Below are positions 35,087 through 43,076 of a stretch of DNA of 64,000 bases, one piece after another. The translations under genes and the position numbers were made by a program. The stretch covers positions 25,494 to 89,493 of the forward strand of contig JALTFR010000047.1 in NCBI GenBank assembly GCA_027006785.1, written 5' to 3'. The notes under the pieces are model-generated. The model was given only the letters and a program-made list of their open reading frames with translations. It made no database searches and was not told the DNA's origin. How positions within the stretch are numbered: the first letter of the stretch is position 1; every line of letters begins with the position of its first letter. Origin of the DNA: Thermoplasmata archaeon (GTDB lineage Archaea > Thermoplasmatota > Thermoplasmata > WALJ01).

Positions 35087-35740
35087 GTGAAGTTAGTGGT
35101 ATTTGACATGGACGGCGTGCTCACAGAGTACTTCAGTTCATGGGTATGGGTGCACGAGCACTTCGGAACGGACAACGACGAGTCCCTGCGCCTCTACATG
35201 GAGGGGAAGATAGACGACGAGGAGTTCATGAGAAGGGACATAGCGCTCTGGACATCCAGAAAGGAAGGGCTCACGGGAAAGCACCTTGAGGACATACTGG
35301 CGCAGGTGCCCATAAGGAAAGGAGCGAAGGAACTGGTGGACTGGCTCCACAGCAGGGGAGCGAAGACCGCCATAGTCAGCGGGGGCATAGACATCCTTGC
35401 CAATCGAATAGGAAAGGAACTCGGAATGGACTATGTTTTCTCCAACATCGTGGAGGTTGACGAGGAAGGAAAGGTCACGGGCCGCGGGCTGTCAAGGGTC
35501 AAGTTGAAGGATAAGGCCGAAACGGTCCGCAAAATAAGGGGGGAACTGGGCATAGGTCCGGAGGACTGCGCTGCCGTGGGGGACACCAACATAGACGCAT
35601 CCATGTTCACAGAATGCGGGCTTGGAATCGCCCTCAACCCGAAGGAGAGCGCAAGAAGCCTCATAGATGCGGCCGATGTGGTGATAAACGCCGATAGCCT
35701 GATGGACATAAGGCCATATCTGGAGACCCTATTCGACTGA
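35087..35740 (+). CDS. HAD-family phosphatase, phosphoserine phosphatase-like
   Basis: 217 residues with the four HAD motifs: FDMDGVLT (nucleophile and acid aspartates) at residues 5-12, SGGIDILANRI near 100, a lysine in KLKDKAE near 143, and VGDTNIDASMF near 165. The EGKVTGRGLSRVK segment is typical of SerB-like enzymes, which release phosphate from phosphoserine in serine synthesis. Substrate cannot be fixed from sequence, and a general sugar- or nucleotide-phosphatase is possible. The GTG start fits a leaderless message from the shared TATA element. Confidence 0.82.
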   Translation: MKLVVFDMDGVLTEYFSSWVWVHEHFGTDNDESLRLYMEGKIDDEEFMRRDIALWTSRKEGLTGKHLEDILAQVPIRKGAKELVDWLHSRGAKTAIVSGGIDILANRIGKELGMDYVFSNIVEVDEEGKVTGRGLSRVKLKDKAETVRKIRGELGIGPEDCAAVGDTNIDASMFTECGLGIALNPKESARSLIDAADVVINADSLMDIRPYLETLFD

Positions 35741-35823
35741 ATACGCTGAGAGAATTTCACGATTATGTTTTATTGAAAACACACGGGCGAAAAAGACTAA
35801 ATAAGCAATTCAATACACCTTGC

Positions 35824-36255
35824 ATGGTCTTTGAGCTGAGGGTGGTCGGAGACATGCCGCTGGAGGCGGAGTCCGACCTTGACACCGCCTTACGGCGCTT
35901 TCTGGAGCAGATAGGGTACATCGAAAGGGACAGCAGGGACAACATCGGGTTCCAGATATTCAGGAACTGCTTCGTTGAGAGGCCGGACAGGGTGTGGACC
36001 GCGGACGAGATCGCCCTCACAGTGAAGACCTCAAAGCCGACCGTTTATCGCTACATAAGGAAGTTGAAGAACATAGGGCTCATAGAGGAGGGGACAAGGA
36101 AGAAGGAGGGTGAGGCACCGAGGAAGGGATATATGCTCAGGTACGGCGACCTCGCAAGGGCATGGGTCTTCGTGGACTCCAATGTGAAGGTGGCCATGCA
36201 GAACTACCAGCGCTCCGTGGAGCACATAGCGAAGCTTGCGAGAGATAGGAAATGA
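35824..36255 (+). CDS. Winged-helix transcription regulator
   Basis: About 143 residues. A winged helix-turn-helix is centred on VWTADEIALTVKTSKPTVYRYIRKL (reported here only as residues 57-81), preceded by an N-terminal region of about 55 residues and followed by a wing and a short helix. The start MVFELRVVGD lies about 25 bases after CTAAATAAG; 17 further codons upstream are open but contain that TATA box. The stop overlaps the next small wHTH gene by four bases, so the two regulators are probably coupled. Targets unknown. Confidence 0.78.
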   Translation: MVFELRVVGDMPLEAESDLDTALRRFLEQIGYIERDSRDNIGFQIFRNCFVERPDRVWTADEIALTVKTSKPTVYRYIRKLKNIGLIEEGTRKKEGEAPRKGYMLRYGDLARAWVFVDSNVKVAMQNYQRSVEHIAKLARDRK

Positions 36256-36479
36256 GCCTAGAAGACAGGGCGATGAGGATAATAGCTGATGAGTATCCCA
36301 TAACTCTGGAACAGTTATCTAGAGAACTTCATATATCCATCCGTCGCACCGAACTTCTTGTCAAAAGAATGGAGATGAAAGGCATCGTTACAAGGGAGAT
36401 ACTGCCGGACAAGGTTTATCTAAGGCTGAGCGATGCTGCTCTGAGGTCGATGATGACAAGAGGGTCAGCTGAGAGATGA
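36252..36479 (+). CDS. Small winged-helix protein
   Basis: 75 residues forming a single MarR/ArsR-like helix-turn-helix: EYPITLEQLSRELHISIRRTE near residues 14-34, then VKRMEMKGIVTREIL and a wing. Coupled by a four-base overlap to the larger regulator upstream. The last dozen codons double as the first half of a box C/D RNA, so the protein tail SMMTRGSAER is constrained by RNA structure. Confidence 0.75.
   Translation: MSLEDRAMRIIADEYPITLEQLSRELHISIRRTELLVKRMEMKGIVTREILPDKVYLRLSDAALRSMMTRGSAER
36415..36422 (+). promoter_or_regulatory. Possible internal TATA box for the box C/D RNA at 36443
   Basis: TTTATCTA inside the small winged-helix gene ends 20 bases before the predicted guide RNA. Position is right, but the match is moderate, and processing from the mRNA is the alternative. 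Confidence 0.35.
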
Positions 36480-36504
36480 TGAACCCTATGAGTGCTGAGA
36501 CCTC
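36443..36504 (+). ncRNA. Box C/D guide RNA overlapping the end of a coding gene
   Basis: A complete archaeal C/D sRNA. Terminal stem GAGGTC (36443-36448) pairs with GACCTC (36499-36504). Box C is ATGATGA at 36450, guide CAAGAGGGTCAG (12 bases), D' CTGA at 36469, spacer GAG, C' ATGATGA at 36476, guide ACCCTATGAGTG (12 bases), and box D CTGA at 36495. The layout is the same as for the RNA at 3292, down to the spacer length. The first 37 bases are coding sequence of the small winged-helix gene, whose TGA stop lies in box C'. A T-poor, A-rich run follows. Targets were not found in the 16S gene here, and a 23S or tRNA target is likely. Confidence 0.85.
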
Positions 36505-36544
36505 TAAAAAAAGCAATAAAATGTAATGAAAAGGGTTTGAGGGC

Positions 36545-36745
36545 CTATCTGCGCCCACGCCCCATTCCTCTGCCCATTCCGCGGCTCTGGCCTCTTCCAG
36601 CACCTCTCGGCCCGGTTCCGGCACCCTCATCTATCCTTTGGATGCTGGAGGAACCGCATTTAGGGCAGGTCTTTTCGGTTCCTTTTCCGGTGCCATAGGG
36701 CTCTTCCCATTCGTGGCCACAGGAAAGGCAGCGAAACCTTCTCAT
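36545..36745 (-). CDS. Small zinc-ribbon protein with Gly-Arg-Met tail
   Basis: 66 residues. The first half is a zinc ribbon (CLSCGHEW and CPKCGSS), the second a low-complexity tail of Arg, Gly and Met (GRGMGRGMGR). It overlaps the NifX-like gene by four bases. Similar small ribbons accompany DUF134/NifX-like clusters in other anaerobes. It probably binds metal or nucleic acid, but no specific role is known. Confidence 0.75.
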   Translation of the reverse strand: MRRFRCLSCGHEWEEPYGTGKGTEKTCPKCGSSSIQRIDEGAGTGPRGAGRGQSRGMGRGMGRGRR

Positions 36746-37371
36746 TCCTCGCCCCTCAGTTCCTTCAGCCGGCGCTCTATGGCCTTCTTTTCATCTTCAA
36801 GGGCCTTTATCTCATCCTCTTTTCTGGGGGCAGGATAGTTCTGTACTGGGTATACCGCAGGGCCGTATCCTCCGCCGTAGCCCATACCATAACCCATTCC
36901 GTAGCCTCTTCCGTATCCCATGCCGCGCCCTCTTCCGCGGCCCATTCCTCTGCCCATTCCATAGCCTCCGCCGTAGCCCATACCATAACCGGGGCCGTAG
37001 GCCATCGCCGGAGCGGGCGCCACCGGAGGAACACTGGGGGACGAAGGTCCTGCCTTCTCGGCGCTCTTCACCGCATCCTCCACCCTTGTTCCGGGTGAGC
37101 TTATCATGGATATTCCGGCCTGAGCCAGAAGCCCTGATGCATTGGGGCCGAAGTTACCTGCCACGATGGCCTGCACTCCCTCGTTTATTAGCACCTGTGC
37201 CGCCTGTATCCCGGCACCTCCGCCTGCAGCTGCGGCAGGGTTCTGCATGACCCTGACATCCCTTACCTTTCCGTCCTCAATGTCCACGATGGTAAAGGTG
37301 GGCGCTCTGGCGAATACCTGTGAGACCACATCTTCAAGGCCTCCTGTGTTCGTTGCCACCGCTATCCTCAT
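36742..37371 (-). CDS. NifX/NifB-domain (dinitrogenase Fe-Mo cofactor family) protein with repetitive tail
   Basis: 209 residues. The first 110 match the Nitro_FeMo-Co fold that carries iron-sulphur or molybdenum cofactors: MRIAVATNTGGLEDVVSQVFARAP (residues 1-24), VIVAGNFGPNAS-like VAGNFGPNASGLL near 72, and the second strand ISMISSPGTRVEDAV. Then comes a Pro/Ala linker and about 50 residues of Gly-Tyr-Met-Arg repeats (GYGMGRGMGRG), ending in a charged coiled coil. No nitrogenase genes are nearby. In archaea such stand-alone proteins are thought to handle metal clusters. Four-base overlaps join it to both neighbours. Confidence 0.85.
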   Translation of the reverse strand: MRIAVATNTGGLEDVVSQVFARAPTFTIVDIEDGKVRDVRVMQNPAAAAGGGAGIQAAQVLINEGVQAIVAGNFGPNASGLLAQAGISMISSPGTRVEDAVKSAEKAGPSSPSVPPVAPAPAMAYGPGYGMGYGGGYGMGRGMGRGRGRGMGYGRGYGMGYGMGYGGGYGPAVYPVQNYPAPRKEDEIKALEDEKKAIERRLKELRGEE

Positions 37372-37691
37372 TCCTCATCCCTCCTGTACTGCTGGGCATA
37401 GTAGGGCCCGTACTGGTAAGGGTATGAGTACTGCGGGTACTGTCCTGTCCATCTCCAGCCCCTCGGAAGGCCTGTATACGGGCAGTATCCCATTGTGGCA
37501 CCGTAGCCTCTTCCTCTGCCCATACCGTAGCCCATGCCATAGCCTCCTCCGTATCCTCTGCTGTAACCCGGCCCGTAGAGCCAGTTCCTGAACCTGTCCA
37601 TCAGACCGTACCTGTATCCGTACGGGGCATAGGGTGCATAGCCCATCGCCGCCATTCCGCGGCCCATTCCTCTTCCGTATCCTCTCGGCAT
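37368..37691 (-). CDS. Gly-Tyr-Met-rich protein, DUF5320-like
   Basis: 107 residues dominated by Gly, Tyr, Met, Arg and Pro, with a short helical part LMDRFRNWLYGPG in the middle. It resembles the DUF5320 proteins found next to NifX-like and DUF134 genes in anaerobic archaea and bacteria. ATG 37691 was chosen over the GTG three codons upstream because GAGGTG is placed 7 bases before it. Low-complexity composition suggests assembly or metal binding through Met and Tyr, which is conjecture. Confidence 0.7.
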   Translation of the reverse strand: MPRGYGRGMGRGMAAMGYAPYAPYGYRYGLMDRFRNWLYGPGYSRGYGGGYGMGYGMGRGRGYGATMGYCPYTGLPRGWRWTGQYPQYSYPYQYGPYYAQQYRRDEE

Positions 37692-37735
37692 TTCAATCAC
37701 CTCAATAGTACTCTATTGCGAAGTATTATTTAAGG
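37692..37735 (-). promoter_or_regulatory. Promoter and inverted repeat before the DUF5320-like gene
   Basis: On the minus strand CCTTAAATAATACTTCGCAATAG reads into an inverted repeat CAATAG TACT CTATTG (seen on the plus strand at 37703-37718). The TATA-plus-TTCGCAATA block resembles the one before the DUF134 gene at 38062-38085, suggesting common control. Confidence 0.5.
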
Positions 37736-38058
37736 TTTTCTCCAGAATTCACCACAACCGTGCCCTCTTCCTGATGTATCTCTATGGCCCAGCCCTTCGT
37801 CAATGCCTCCGAGACCTTCTTTCTGGCGCTCTGCAGGTCGTTCCACAGGGTCTTTCTGGACACGCCCATCTTCGCCGCTGCTTCATCCTGTGTCATCCCT
37901 TCAAGGTCCACGAGCCTCATGGCCTCAAGCTCGCTCAGCAGGAGGACGACCACAGGCGTTCTGCCCCAGGGCTGTCCGAGAGGGGCGAATATGCGCACGG
38001 ACGGCTCTTGATAGACCCATCTCCTACCTCGTCCTCTTCCTCTCATTCCTCGTGGCAT
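37726..38058 (-). CDS. DUF134 family helix-turn-helix protein
   Basis: 110 residues with the DUF134 pattern: a basic N-terminus (RGRGRRWV), SELEAMRLVDLEGMTQDEAA near residue 43 and the helix-turn-helix MGVSRKTLWNDLQSARKKV near 64, as in sigma-like region 4 domains. DUF134 genes regularly stand before NifX-like genes, as here, so it is the likely regulator of the cluster, possibly sensing metal or redox state. The very N-terminal MPRG echoes the start of the DUF5320-like product. Confidence 0.85.
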   Translation of the reverse strand: MPRGMRGRGRGRRWVYQEPSVRIFAPLGQPWGRTPVVVLLLSELEAMRLVDLEGMTQDEAAAKMGVSRKTLWNDLQSARKKVSEALTKGWAIEIHQEEGTVVVNSGENLK

Positions 38059-38061
38059 AAT

Positions 38062-38095
38062 CTACCATATTGCGCATTATTACTTAAAGGTTCTT
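38062..38095 (-). promoter_or_regulatory. Promoter of the DUF134 gene with conserved block
   Basis: Minus strand AACCTTTAAGTAATAATGCGCAATATGG holds a TATA box and a near-palindrome AATGCGCAAT. The plus-strand forms ATTGCGCATTATTACTTAAAGG here and ATTGCGAAGTATTATTTAAGG at 37712 share the same order, which points to one regulator acting on both. Confidence 0.5.
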
Positions 38096-38134
38096 CGCAG
38101 AAAGATTTATGCACATAACGGAAGATAGAGGCAC

Positions 38135-38443
38135 ATGGACATCGCAGCCCTGATCTTTGCCTCGGCATCCCTGCCGATACTCGCATTCCATGCGGTCTGG
38201 TACAGGGAAGAGAGAGCGCTGGAGAGCGTTTATGGGATATTCTCGGGCATCTTCGCATTCTCGGGGGCGATAGTGGTGACATACGGATTTCCCGGATATC
38301 TCATCCTCCCGGTCACCTTCGGAATACTGGGGCTGGGAAGCATACACGCATACTTGAGGGAAAAGAAGGCAGGCAGGGCATTGAAGGCAGTGACATTCAT
38401 CGCAGTATCCGTGGGTGTACTTCTCATGGAGGTGTTCCTTTGA
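38135..38443 (+). CDS. Small polytopic membrane protein
   Basis: 102 residues with four hydrophobic helices separated by short basic loops (WYREERALE, LREKKAGRALK). No family recognised. Its stop overlaps the next start (TTGA), so the two are coupled. Confidence 0.65.
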   Translation: MDIAALIFASASLPILAFHAVWYREERALESVYGIFSGIFAFSGAIVVTYGFPGYLILPVTFGILGLGSIHAYLREKKAGRALKAVTFIAVSVGVLLMEVFL

Positions 38444-38994
38444 ACAGGAAGAAGGTGGCGAGCGCCGTAATGGTGTATCTCATAGCTGCCGGGATATATC
38501 TTGCATTCTTCTCATACCCTGTCGCCCCGGCCCATGCCTCCGCGGATTCCTATGTGCTTCAGAAGGAGGAGAGGATATACAGCACGCCCTATGCAATATA
38601 TCGCTTATATGTCAGGGAGAGCAGCCAGCCGGCGATACTCATCGTCGCCACCGTCAGAACTCCCTTCCTTCCATCCAAGACATACAGCAGGACAATGGGC
38701 ATGGTCCAGGACATCATGGAGCGGGAGGTGAAGGAGAGATACGGCGTGGACATAGATGTCGTATTTAAGAAGGAGATAAATGTGGATATAGGCGGGCACG
38801 ACACGGTGATGCAGGATTACGACATCCACCTGAAGTATCTTAACGGCCTGCCAGGAATCCGGCCGGACACCCTGAAGATGGACATAGGAGCCTATTTCTG
38901 CCAGGAGAGATACGAGTCGGTCATAGTGGCCTATGTATATCCGCCACTCTACACCGGCGACTTTGACAGGGTCATGCAATCGGTCTCATGTTAA
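38440..38994 (+). CDS. Exported or membrane-anchored protein of unknown function
   Basis: 184 residues with one N-terminal membrane helix or signal peptide (VASAVMVYLIAAGIYLAFF, then PAHASA). A compact alpha/beta domain follows with MVQDIMEREVKERYGVDIDVV and two cysteines (residues near 155 and 184) that could pair. The start is TTG with GGAGGTG upstream. Translationally coupled to the membrane protein before it. No function assigned. Confidence 0.65.
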   Translation: MNRKKVASAVMVYLIAAGIYLAFFSYPVAPAHASADSYVLQKEERIYSTPYAIYRLYVRESSQPAILIVATVRTPFLPSKTYSRTMGMVQDIMEREVKERYGVDIDVVFKKEINVDIGGHDTVMQDYDIHLKYLNGLPGIRPDTLKMDIGAYFCQERYESVIVAYVYPPLYTGDFDRVMQSVSC

Positions 38995-39015
38995 ATACGA
39001 GGAGGATATGACAGC

Positions 39016-39852
39016 ATGCGCTCCATAGTGGTATCTTTGCAGGACGCTGCCAGCGTGAACATCCGTGACAGGCTGCTCGAGATGGCGGAATGGGAGGAAG
39101 CAAGGGAGTTCAAAGGGAATCCTGCGTACACACACGGAAACTACCTCATGGTCCAGCACGACGGACCGCACATCTACGCAGAGGGTATTGATAAGGAGAT
39201 AAGCGATTTCGCAGGTGAAGAGCCCGAGGCGATTATCTTTGCATCAAAGCACAAGAGCGCATCAGGGAACAGGGCGCTCACCGTTCACACGGTTGGGAAC
39301 TACGGGAAAGCGGAGTACGGAGGAAGGGAGCGCACGCTTTCAAGGACCTGCCCGCGACTGAAGACAGAGGCGCTCCGCATAATTGCAAGGAGGAACACAT
39401 TGCCCGATTTTTCTGTTTCATACGAGGTGACGCATCACGGGCCGTTTCTAGAGACACCGTCATTCTTCATAGAGATAGGGAGCGGCGAGGAGGAGTGGAA
39501 GAACGCAGAGGCGGGAAGGATAATCGCATCTGTCATTCTTGAACTGGAGGGGTCGGAAGGGAACGAGGATGTTGTAGCAATAGGCATTGGGGGAGGGCAT
39601 TATGCACCTAGGTTCACGGAGCTCGCTCTATCACACAGGATAAGCTTCGGACACATGGCGCCAAAATATGCCATTGAGAACTTGGATGAGGGGATGCTGA
39701 GGCAGATGGTGGAGATGAGCGGTGCGGAACGGGTGTATTTCCACAAGGTCGGGCTGAAGCGCTCCGATATCTCGCGGATGAAAGCAATCCTTGAGAGAAT
39801 GGGTGTGAAGCGCATAAGAGAAGGTGAAATACAGGAGATAGTAAGCAAATGA
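39016..39852 (+). CDS. dtdA: D-aminoacyl-tRNA deacylase (archaeal type)
   Basis: DtdA (DTD2) removes D-amino acids wrongly charged on tRNA, in archaea and plants. 278 residues, with the family marks FASKHKSASGNRALTVHT near residue 75, YEVTHHGPFLETPSFF near 135, IGIGGGHYAPRFTELAL near 193 and GHMAPKYAI near 213. The histidine-rich motifs form the zinc and substrate site. It is a single gene separated from neighbours by short gaps. Confidence 0.95.
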   Translation: MRSIVVSLQDAASVNIRDRLLEMAEWEEAREFKGNPAYTHGNYLMVQHDGPHIYAEGIDKEISDFAGEEPEAIIFASKHKSASGNRALTVHTVGNYGKAEYGGRERTLSRTCPRLKTEALRIIARRNTLPDFSVSYEVTHHGPFLETPSFFIEIGSGEEEWKNAEAGRIIASVILELEGSEGNEDVVAIGIGGGHYAPRFTELALSHRISFGHMAPKYAIENLDEGMLRQMVEMSGAERVYFHKVGLKRSDISRMKAILERMGVKRIREGEIQEIVSK

Positions 39853-39943
39853 GTGAAAGGACATAAGATAGACTGATACAGATTATAATATGTGTCCGCC
39901 AGCGCAAAAAGCTTTAAATAATACAAAGATAAATACTATCTGG

Positions 39944-42463
39944 ATGCCGGCGCTCACGATAAAGGACCTTGTCCTGTTACACCTTTCCAAATACCGTACA
40001 TACAGGGATAGAATGGCTGTTCCCTATGAAATAACTCAGGACGGGATAGCCAGCGCAGTGGGGGTCAAGCGCGCACACATCTCCGTCGAATTAAAAAGGA
40101 TGAGAGAGGAGAGGGGATGGATACTCGAGAAAAAAGCACATGCAGGGCACGGAAATAAGAAAAAGGTCTATTTTCTTACACAAGCAGGGGAGGAAAGGCT
40201 TTCTGTCATACTCTCCTCCCTCCGGAAAAGAAGGGTTACGGTGGAGATTTCAGGAACAGAGCGGCAGCTGGACGGCCCTCAGGCAGTTGAGCAGATTGTG
40301 AGGACCACCACCCTTTCCTATCCCCTGGCCGTTAAAGAGGTCATGAGCAGGAGAAGGATTTCTGTGGACGAAATAAGGGCCAGTCTCAACGAGGCATATT
40401 CCACACCTATCCCGGAGACCGGCAGGATATTCGGAAGGGACAGAGAGTTAAAGGATATTCGCTCATGGTACGGGGGAAAGACGCCGATTCTGGCGGTCAT
40501 TGGTCTTGCAGGGAGCGGAAAGAGCGCTCTGGTATCTGCTTTTGTAAGAAGTCTCAGGGACCCGGTTTTCTGGTACGCTATCGAGGAATGGAGCGGAGTT
40601 CAGGGGTTGATTAAAGAGATGGAGGAGTTCCTGAGAAAGAACGGAGAGGAGAGGGCAGCCAGCGCTCTGAGCAACGATGATGCCTCGGAGGAGAGATTCT
40701 CTGCCCTGAGAGGTGTAAGAGCAAGAATTCTCATGGTCTTCGATGACTTTCACAAGGCAAATGACGAGGTGAAAAAGGCAATATATGAGATAAAGGAGTC
40801 AATATGCGGTCCCGCACCATCAGTAAAGATGATGGTCATCAGCAGGGCCATACCATCATTTTACACGAGAAAAGACATCATTGCAGAGCACAACGTAAGG
40901 GAGCTCTTCGTTCGTGGACTGAGCAAGCAGGGCGCAAGAGAGGTTCTCAAGGCACTCGGCACTTATCCAGGAGACGAACGGTTTGAGGAGATATATTCCG
41001 TCAGTTCAGGATATCCTCTGATTCTTCAGATGGTAGCATCTTCCCCGGGCTTCAATGAAAAGTCCGTCATGGAGTACCTGAGTTCGGAGTTCTATGAGGG
41101 CCTTCCTGAGGGAGAACGGCGCATGCTCGCAAGGCTGTCTGTCTTCAGGGAACCAGTGCCTCCGCAGGCACTGATATATGAAAAAGAGGACGCAGACCTA
41201 CTGAATTCACTTATAAGCAAGGGAATGATACATTATGACAAAAAGAACAGGTACTTCACCCACGATCTCATAAAAGCTGTTTTAACAGGGAAGGAAGAGC
41301 TGGAGCAGGAGCACTGCCTCGCATCGGAGTACTATGCCAATGCAGGACCATATAACGTTGAGGAGATATATCACCTCCTGATGTGCAATCCGGAGAGGGC
41401 GGAGGAGGTTGCAAGGATGAAATCCGAGTACCTGCTTCAGTCCGAGAGGGCAGAGGAACTTCTTGAGGTTCTGGAACATGCTTCCGATACGCCGGTCTTT
41501 CTGTCAATAAAAGCCAGGGGGCTCGCGGTCATCGGCAGAATACCTGAGGCCTTACGGTTTGCAGAGGAAGCTGTGGAACGTTCAGGCGATGAAGAAAAGC
41601 CATTTACTCTGCTTCAGCTTGGAATGATATACAGACTTGCTGGAAGAGTCAATGAGGCAGAGGCCATACTGCAGCAGGCACTCACCATTTCAAGGACAGA
41701 GTATGAGAGGAACATGGCACGCATGATGCTTGGAAACGCACTCTTTTTCCTTGGAAAGTATGATAAAGCAGAAGCACTTGGACGGGAGAGTGCAGGGTAT
41801 TTCAGGGAGAATGGCTACGAGATGGAAGAGAAGAGCGCCATGATGATTATAGCTATGAGTCTGGGAAGGAGAAAGAGATATGAAGAGGCAATATCCATAC
41901 TCAAAGACTGTGCAGATGCATATGACCGGCTCGGGCAGCAGAGGATACTGGGAAACACGTATCTTCATATGGGTATGTACGAGGCCTATCTCGGAAAAAG
42001 GGAGGACGCAAGGCGCCATTTCGAGATGTCGGCCCTTTATGGCGAGCTTACAGGCTCAAGAAGACTTCTGGCATACAGCCTAATGAATTCCGCTGATAAC
42101 TACATTCATATGGGGGATACGGAGAAAGCACTCGCCTATGTTCAGAGGGCGAGGGACTTATTTATTGAAATGGGAGACAGGGTCACGGCTGCAGTTGCTC
42201 TGGCAACGATCGTAGATGCGCAGATAGAGACCGGAGAGTATGAAGAGGCGAGAAAGAACTTTGTAGTGGCGGAGAGAGAGCTCAAAGACACTGAAGAGCA
42301 GCTGGCACTGGCCGAACTGTATCAAAATATGGCAGGAATAGAACAGGAAAAATCCGTGAAAAAAAAGTACTATTCGAAGGCACTGGAGATATATGCAAGG
42401 ATGAATGATCGTGAAGCCATGGAAGAGATAGAGAAAGAGATGAATAAGATTGAGGGAGCATGA
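39944..42463 (+). CDS. Winged-helix/STAND ATPase with C-terminal TPR repeats
   Basis: About 839 residues in three parts. Residues 1-95 are a winged helix (ITQDGIASAVGVKRAHISVEL). Residues 150-440 are a STAND/NACHT-type ATPase with Walker A GLAGSGKSAL near 187, Walker B ILMVFDDF near 262 and the arginine-containing segment MVISRAIPSFYTR. Residues 480 to the end are about nine TPR units (for example GKYDKAEALGRESAGYF). STAND proteins are switch-like sensors of stress, ligands or phage. The start MPALTIKDLV is about 25 bases after CTTTAAATAA. It overlaps the methyltransferase gene by four bases. Confidence 0.85.
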   Translation: MPALTIKDLVLLHLSKYRTYRDRMAVPYEITQDGIASAVGVKRAHISVELKRMREERGWILEKKAHAGHGNKKKVYFLTQAGEERLSVILSSLRKRRVTVEISGTERQLDGPQAVEQIVRTTTLSYPLAVKEVMSRRRISVDEIRASLNEAYSTPIPETGRIFGRDRELKDIRSWYGGKTPILAVIGLAGSGKSALVSAFVRSLRDPVFWYAIEEWSGVQGLIKEMEEFLRKNGEERAASALSNDDASEERFSALRGVRARILMVFDDFHKANDEVKKAIYEIKESICGPAPSVKMMVISRAIPSFYTRKDIIAEHNVRELFVRGLSKQGAREVLKALGTYPGDERFEEIYSVSSGYPLILQMVASSPGFNEKSVMEYLSSEFYEGLPEGERRMLARLSVFREPVPPQALIYEKEDADLLNSLISKGMIHYDKKNRYFTHDLIKAVLTGKEELEQEHCLASEYYANAGPYNVEEIYHLLMCNPERAEEVARMKSEYLLQSERAEELLEVLEHASDTPVFLSIKARGLAVIGRIPEALRFAEEAVERSGDEEKPFTLLQLGMIYRLAGRVNEAEAILQQALTISRTEYERNMARMMLGNALFFLGKYDKAEALGRESAGYFRENGYEMEEKSAMMIIAMSLGRRKRYEEAISILKDCADAYDRLGQQRILGNTYLHMGMYEAYLGKREDARRHFEMSALYGELTGSRRLLAYSLMNSADNYIHMGDTEKALAYVQRARDLFIEMGDRVTAAVALATIVDAQIETGEYEEARKNFVVAERELKDTEEQLALAELYQNMAGIEQEKSVKKKYYSKALEIYARMNDREAMEEIEKEMNKIEGA

Positions 42464-43035
42464 AATCAAGAGATATCGACATAATGGAATGCGAGGGAGT
42501 GTACCCTCCTTCGGAGGACAGTTATCTTCTTCTGAAGTCAATCGAAATCAATGCAGGCGAGAGCTTTCTGGACATAGGCACGGGAACAGGAATAATCGCC
42601 ATAACAGCAGCGAAGGAAGGGGCAAGCGTCACGGCCACCGACATAAGCGAGGAGGCCGTGGAATGCACCAGGAAAAACGCAAAACGGAACGGAGTGGACA
42701 TTGAGATACTGAGAACCAGCCTTGCTGACGGACTGAAGGGCAGATTCGATGCAGTTTCCTTCAATGCCCCATACCTTCCAATGTCTGATGTGGAGTACGG
42801 GCCAATTCAGAGGGCTCTGGAATCTGAAAAAGGAGGCTCCGCAATTGCGGAAGAATTTGTAGAGCATCTCCCGGACATCATCTTACCCGGTGGCCGTGCC
42901 TATCTCGTGCTTTCTTCTCTCACAGATATGCGTTTTCTCGAGAAAAATAACGTGAAAAGCAGGCAAATAGCGAAGGCCCACATGTTTTTTGAAGACATAT
43001 ACGTATTCATGCTCACCATAAGCAAAGATTTATAA
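42460..43035 (+). CDS. HemK/PrmC-like methyltransferase (aRF1 glutamine methyltransferase type)
   Basis: 191 residues, the short archaeal form. S-adenosylmethionine site FLDIGTGTGIIAI near residue 37, ATDISEEAVECTRKN near 60, and NAPYLP near 104, a variant of the NPPY motif of enzymes that methylate the glutamine of release factors or similar amides. The N-terminal GVYPPSEDSYLLL is characteristic of the Mtq2/archaeal HemK group. Coupled by ATGA overlap to the STAND gene. An alanine in place of the first proline of NPPY is a small departure. Confidence 0.88.
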   Translation: MKSRDIDIMECEGVYPPSEDSYLLLKSIEINAGESFLDIGTGTGIIAITAAKEGASVTATDISEEAVECTRKNAKRNGVDIEILRTSLADGLKGRFDAVSFNAPYLPMSDVEYGPIQRALESEKGGSAIAEEFVEHLPDIILPGGRAYLVLSSLTDMRFLEKNNVKSRQIAKAHMFFEDIYVFMLTISKDL

Positions 43036-43076
43036 ACCAAAAGACGGATATGCTTCTAGATAAGCGAGGCGAAGAA

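Noticed and set aside
36742..37371. Nitrogen fixation genes
   Set aside because: Only the NifX-like domain occurs; no nitrogenase structural or assembly genes are nearby, and such stand-alone proteins are common in non-fixing archaea.
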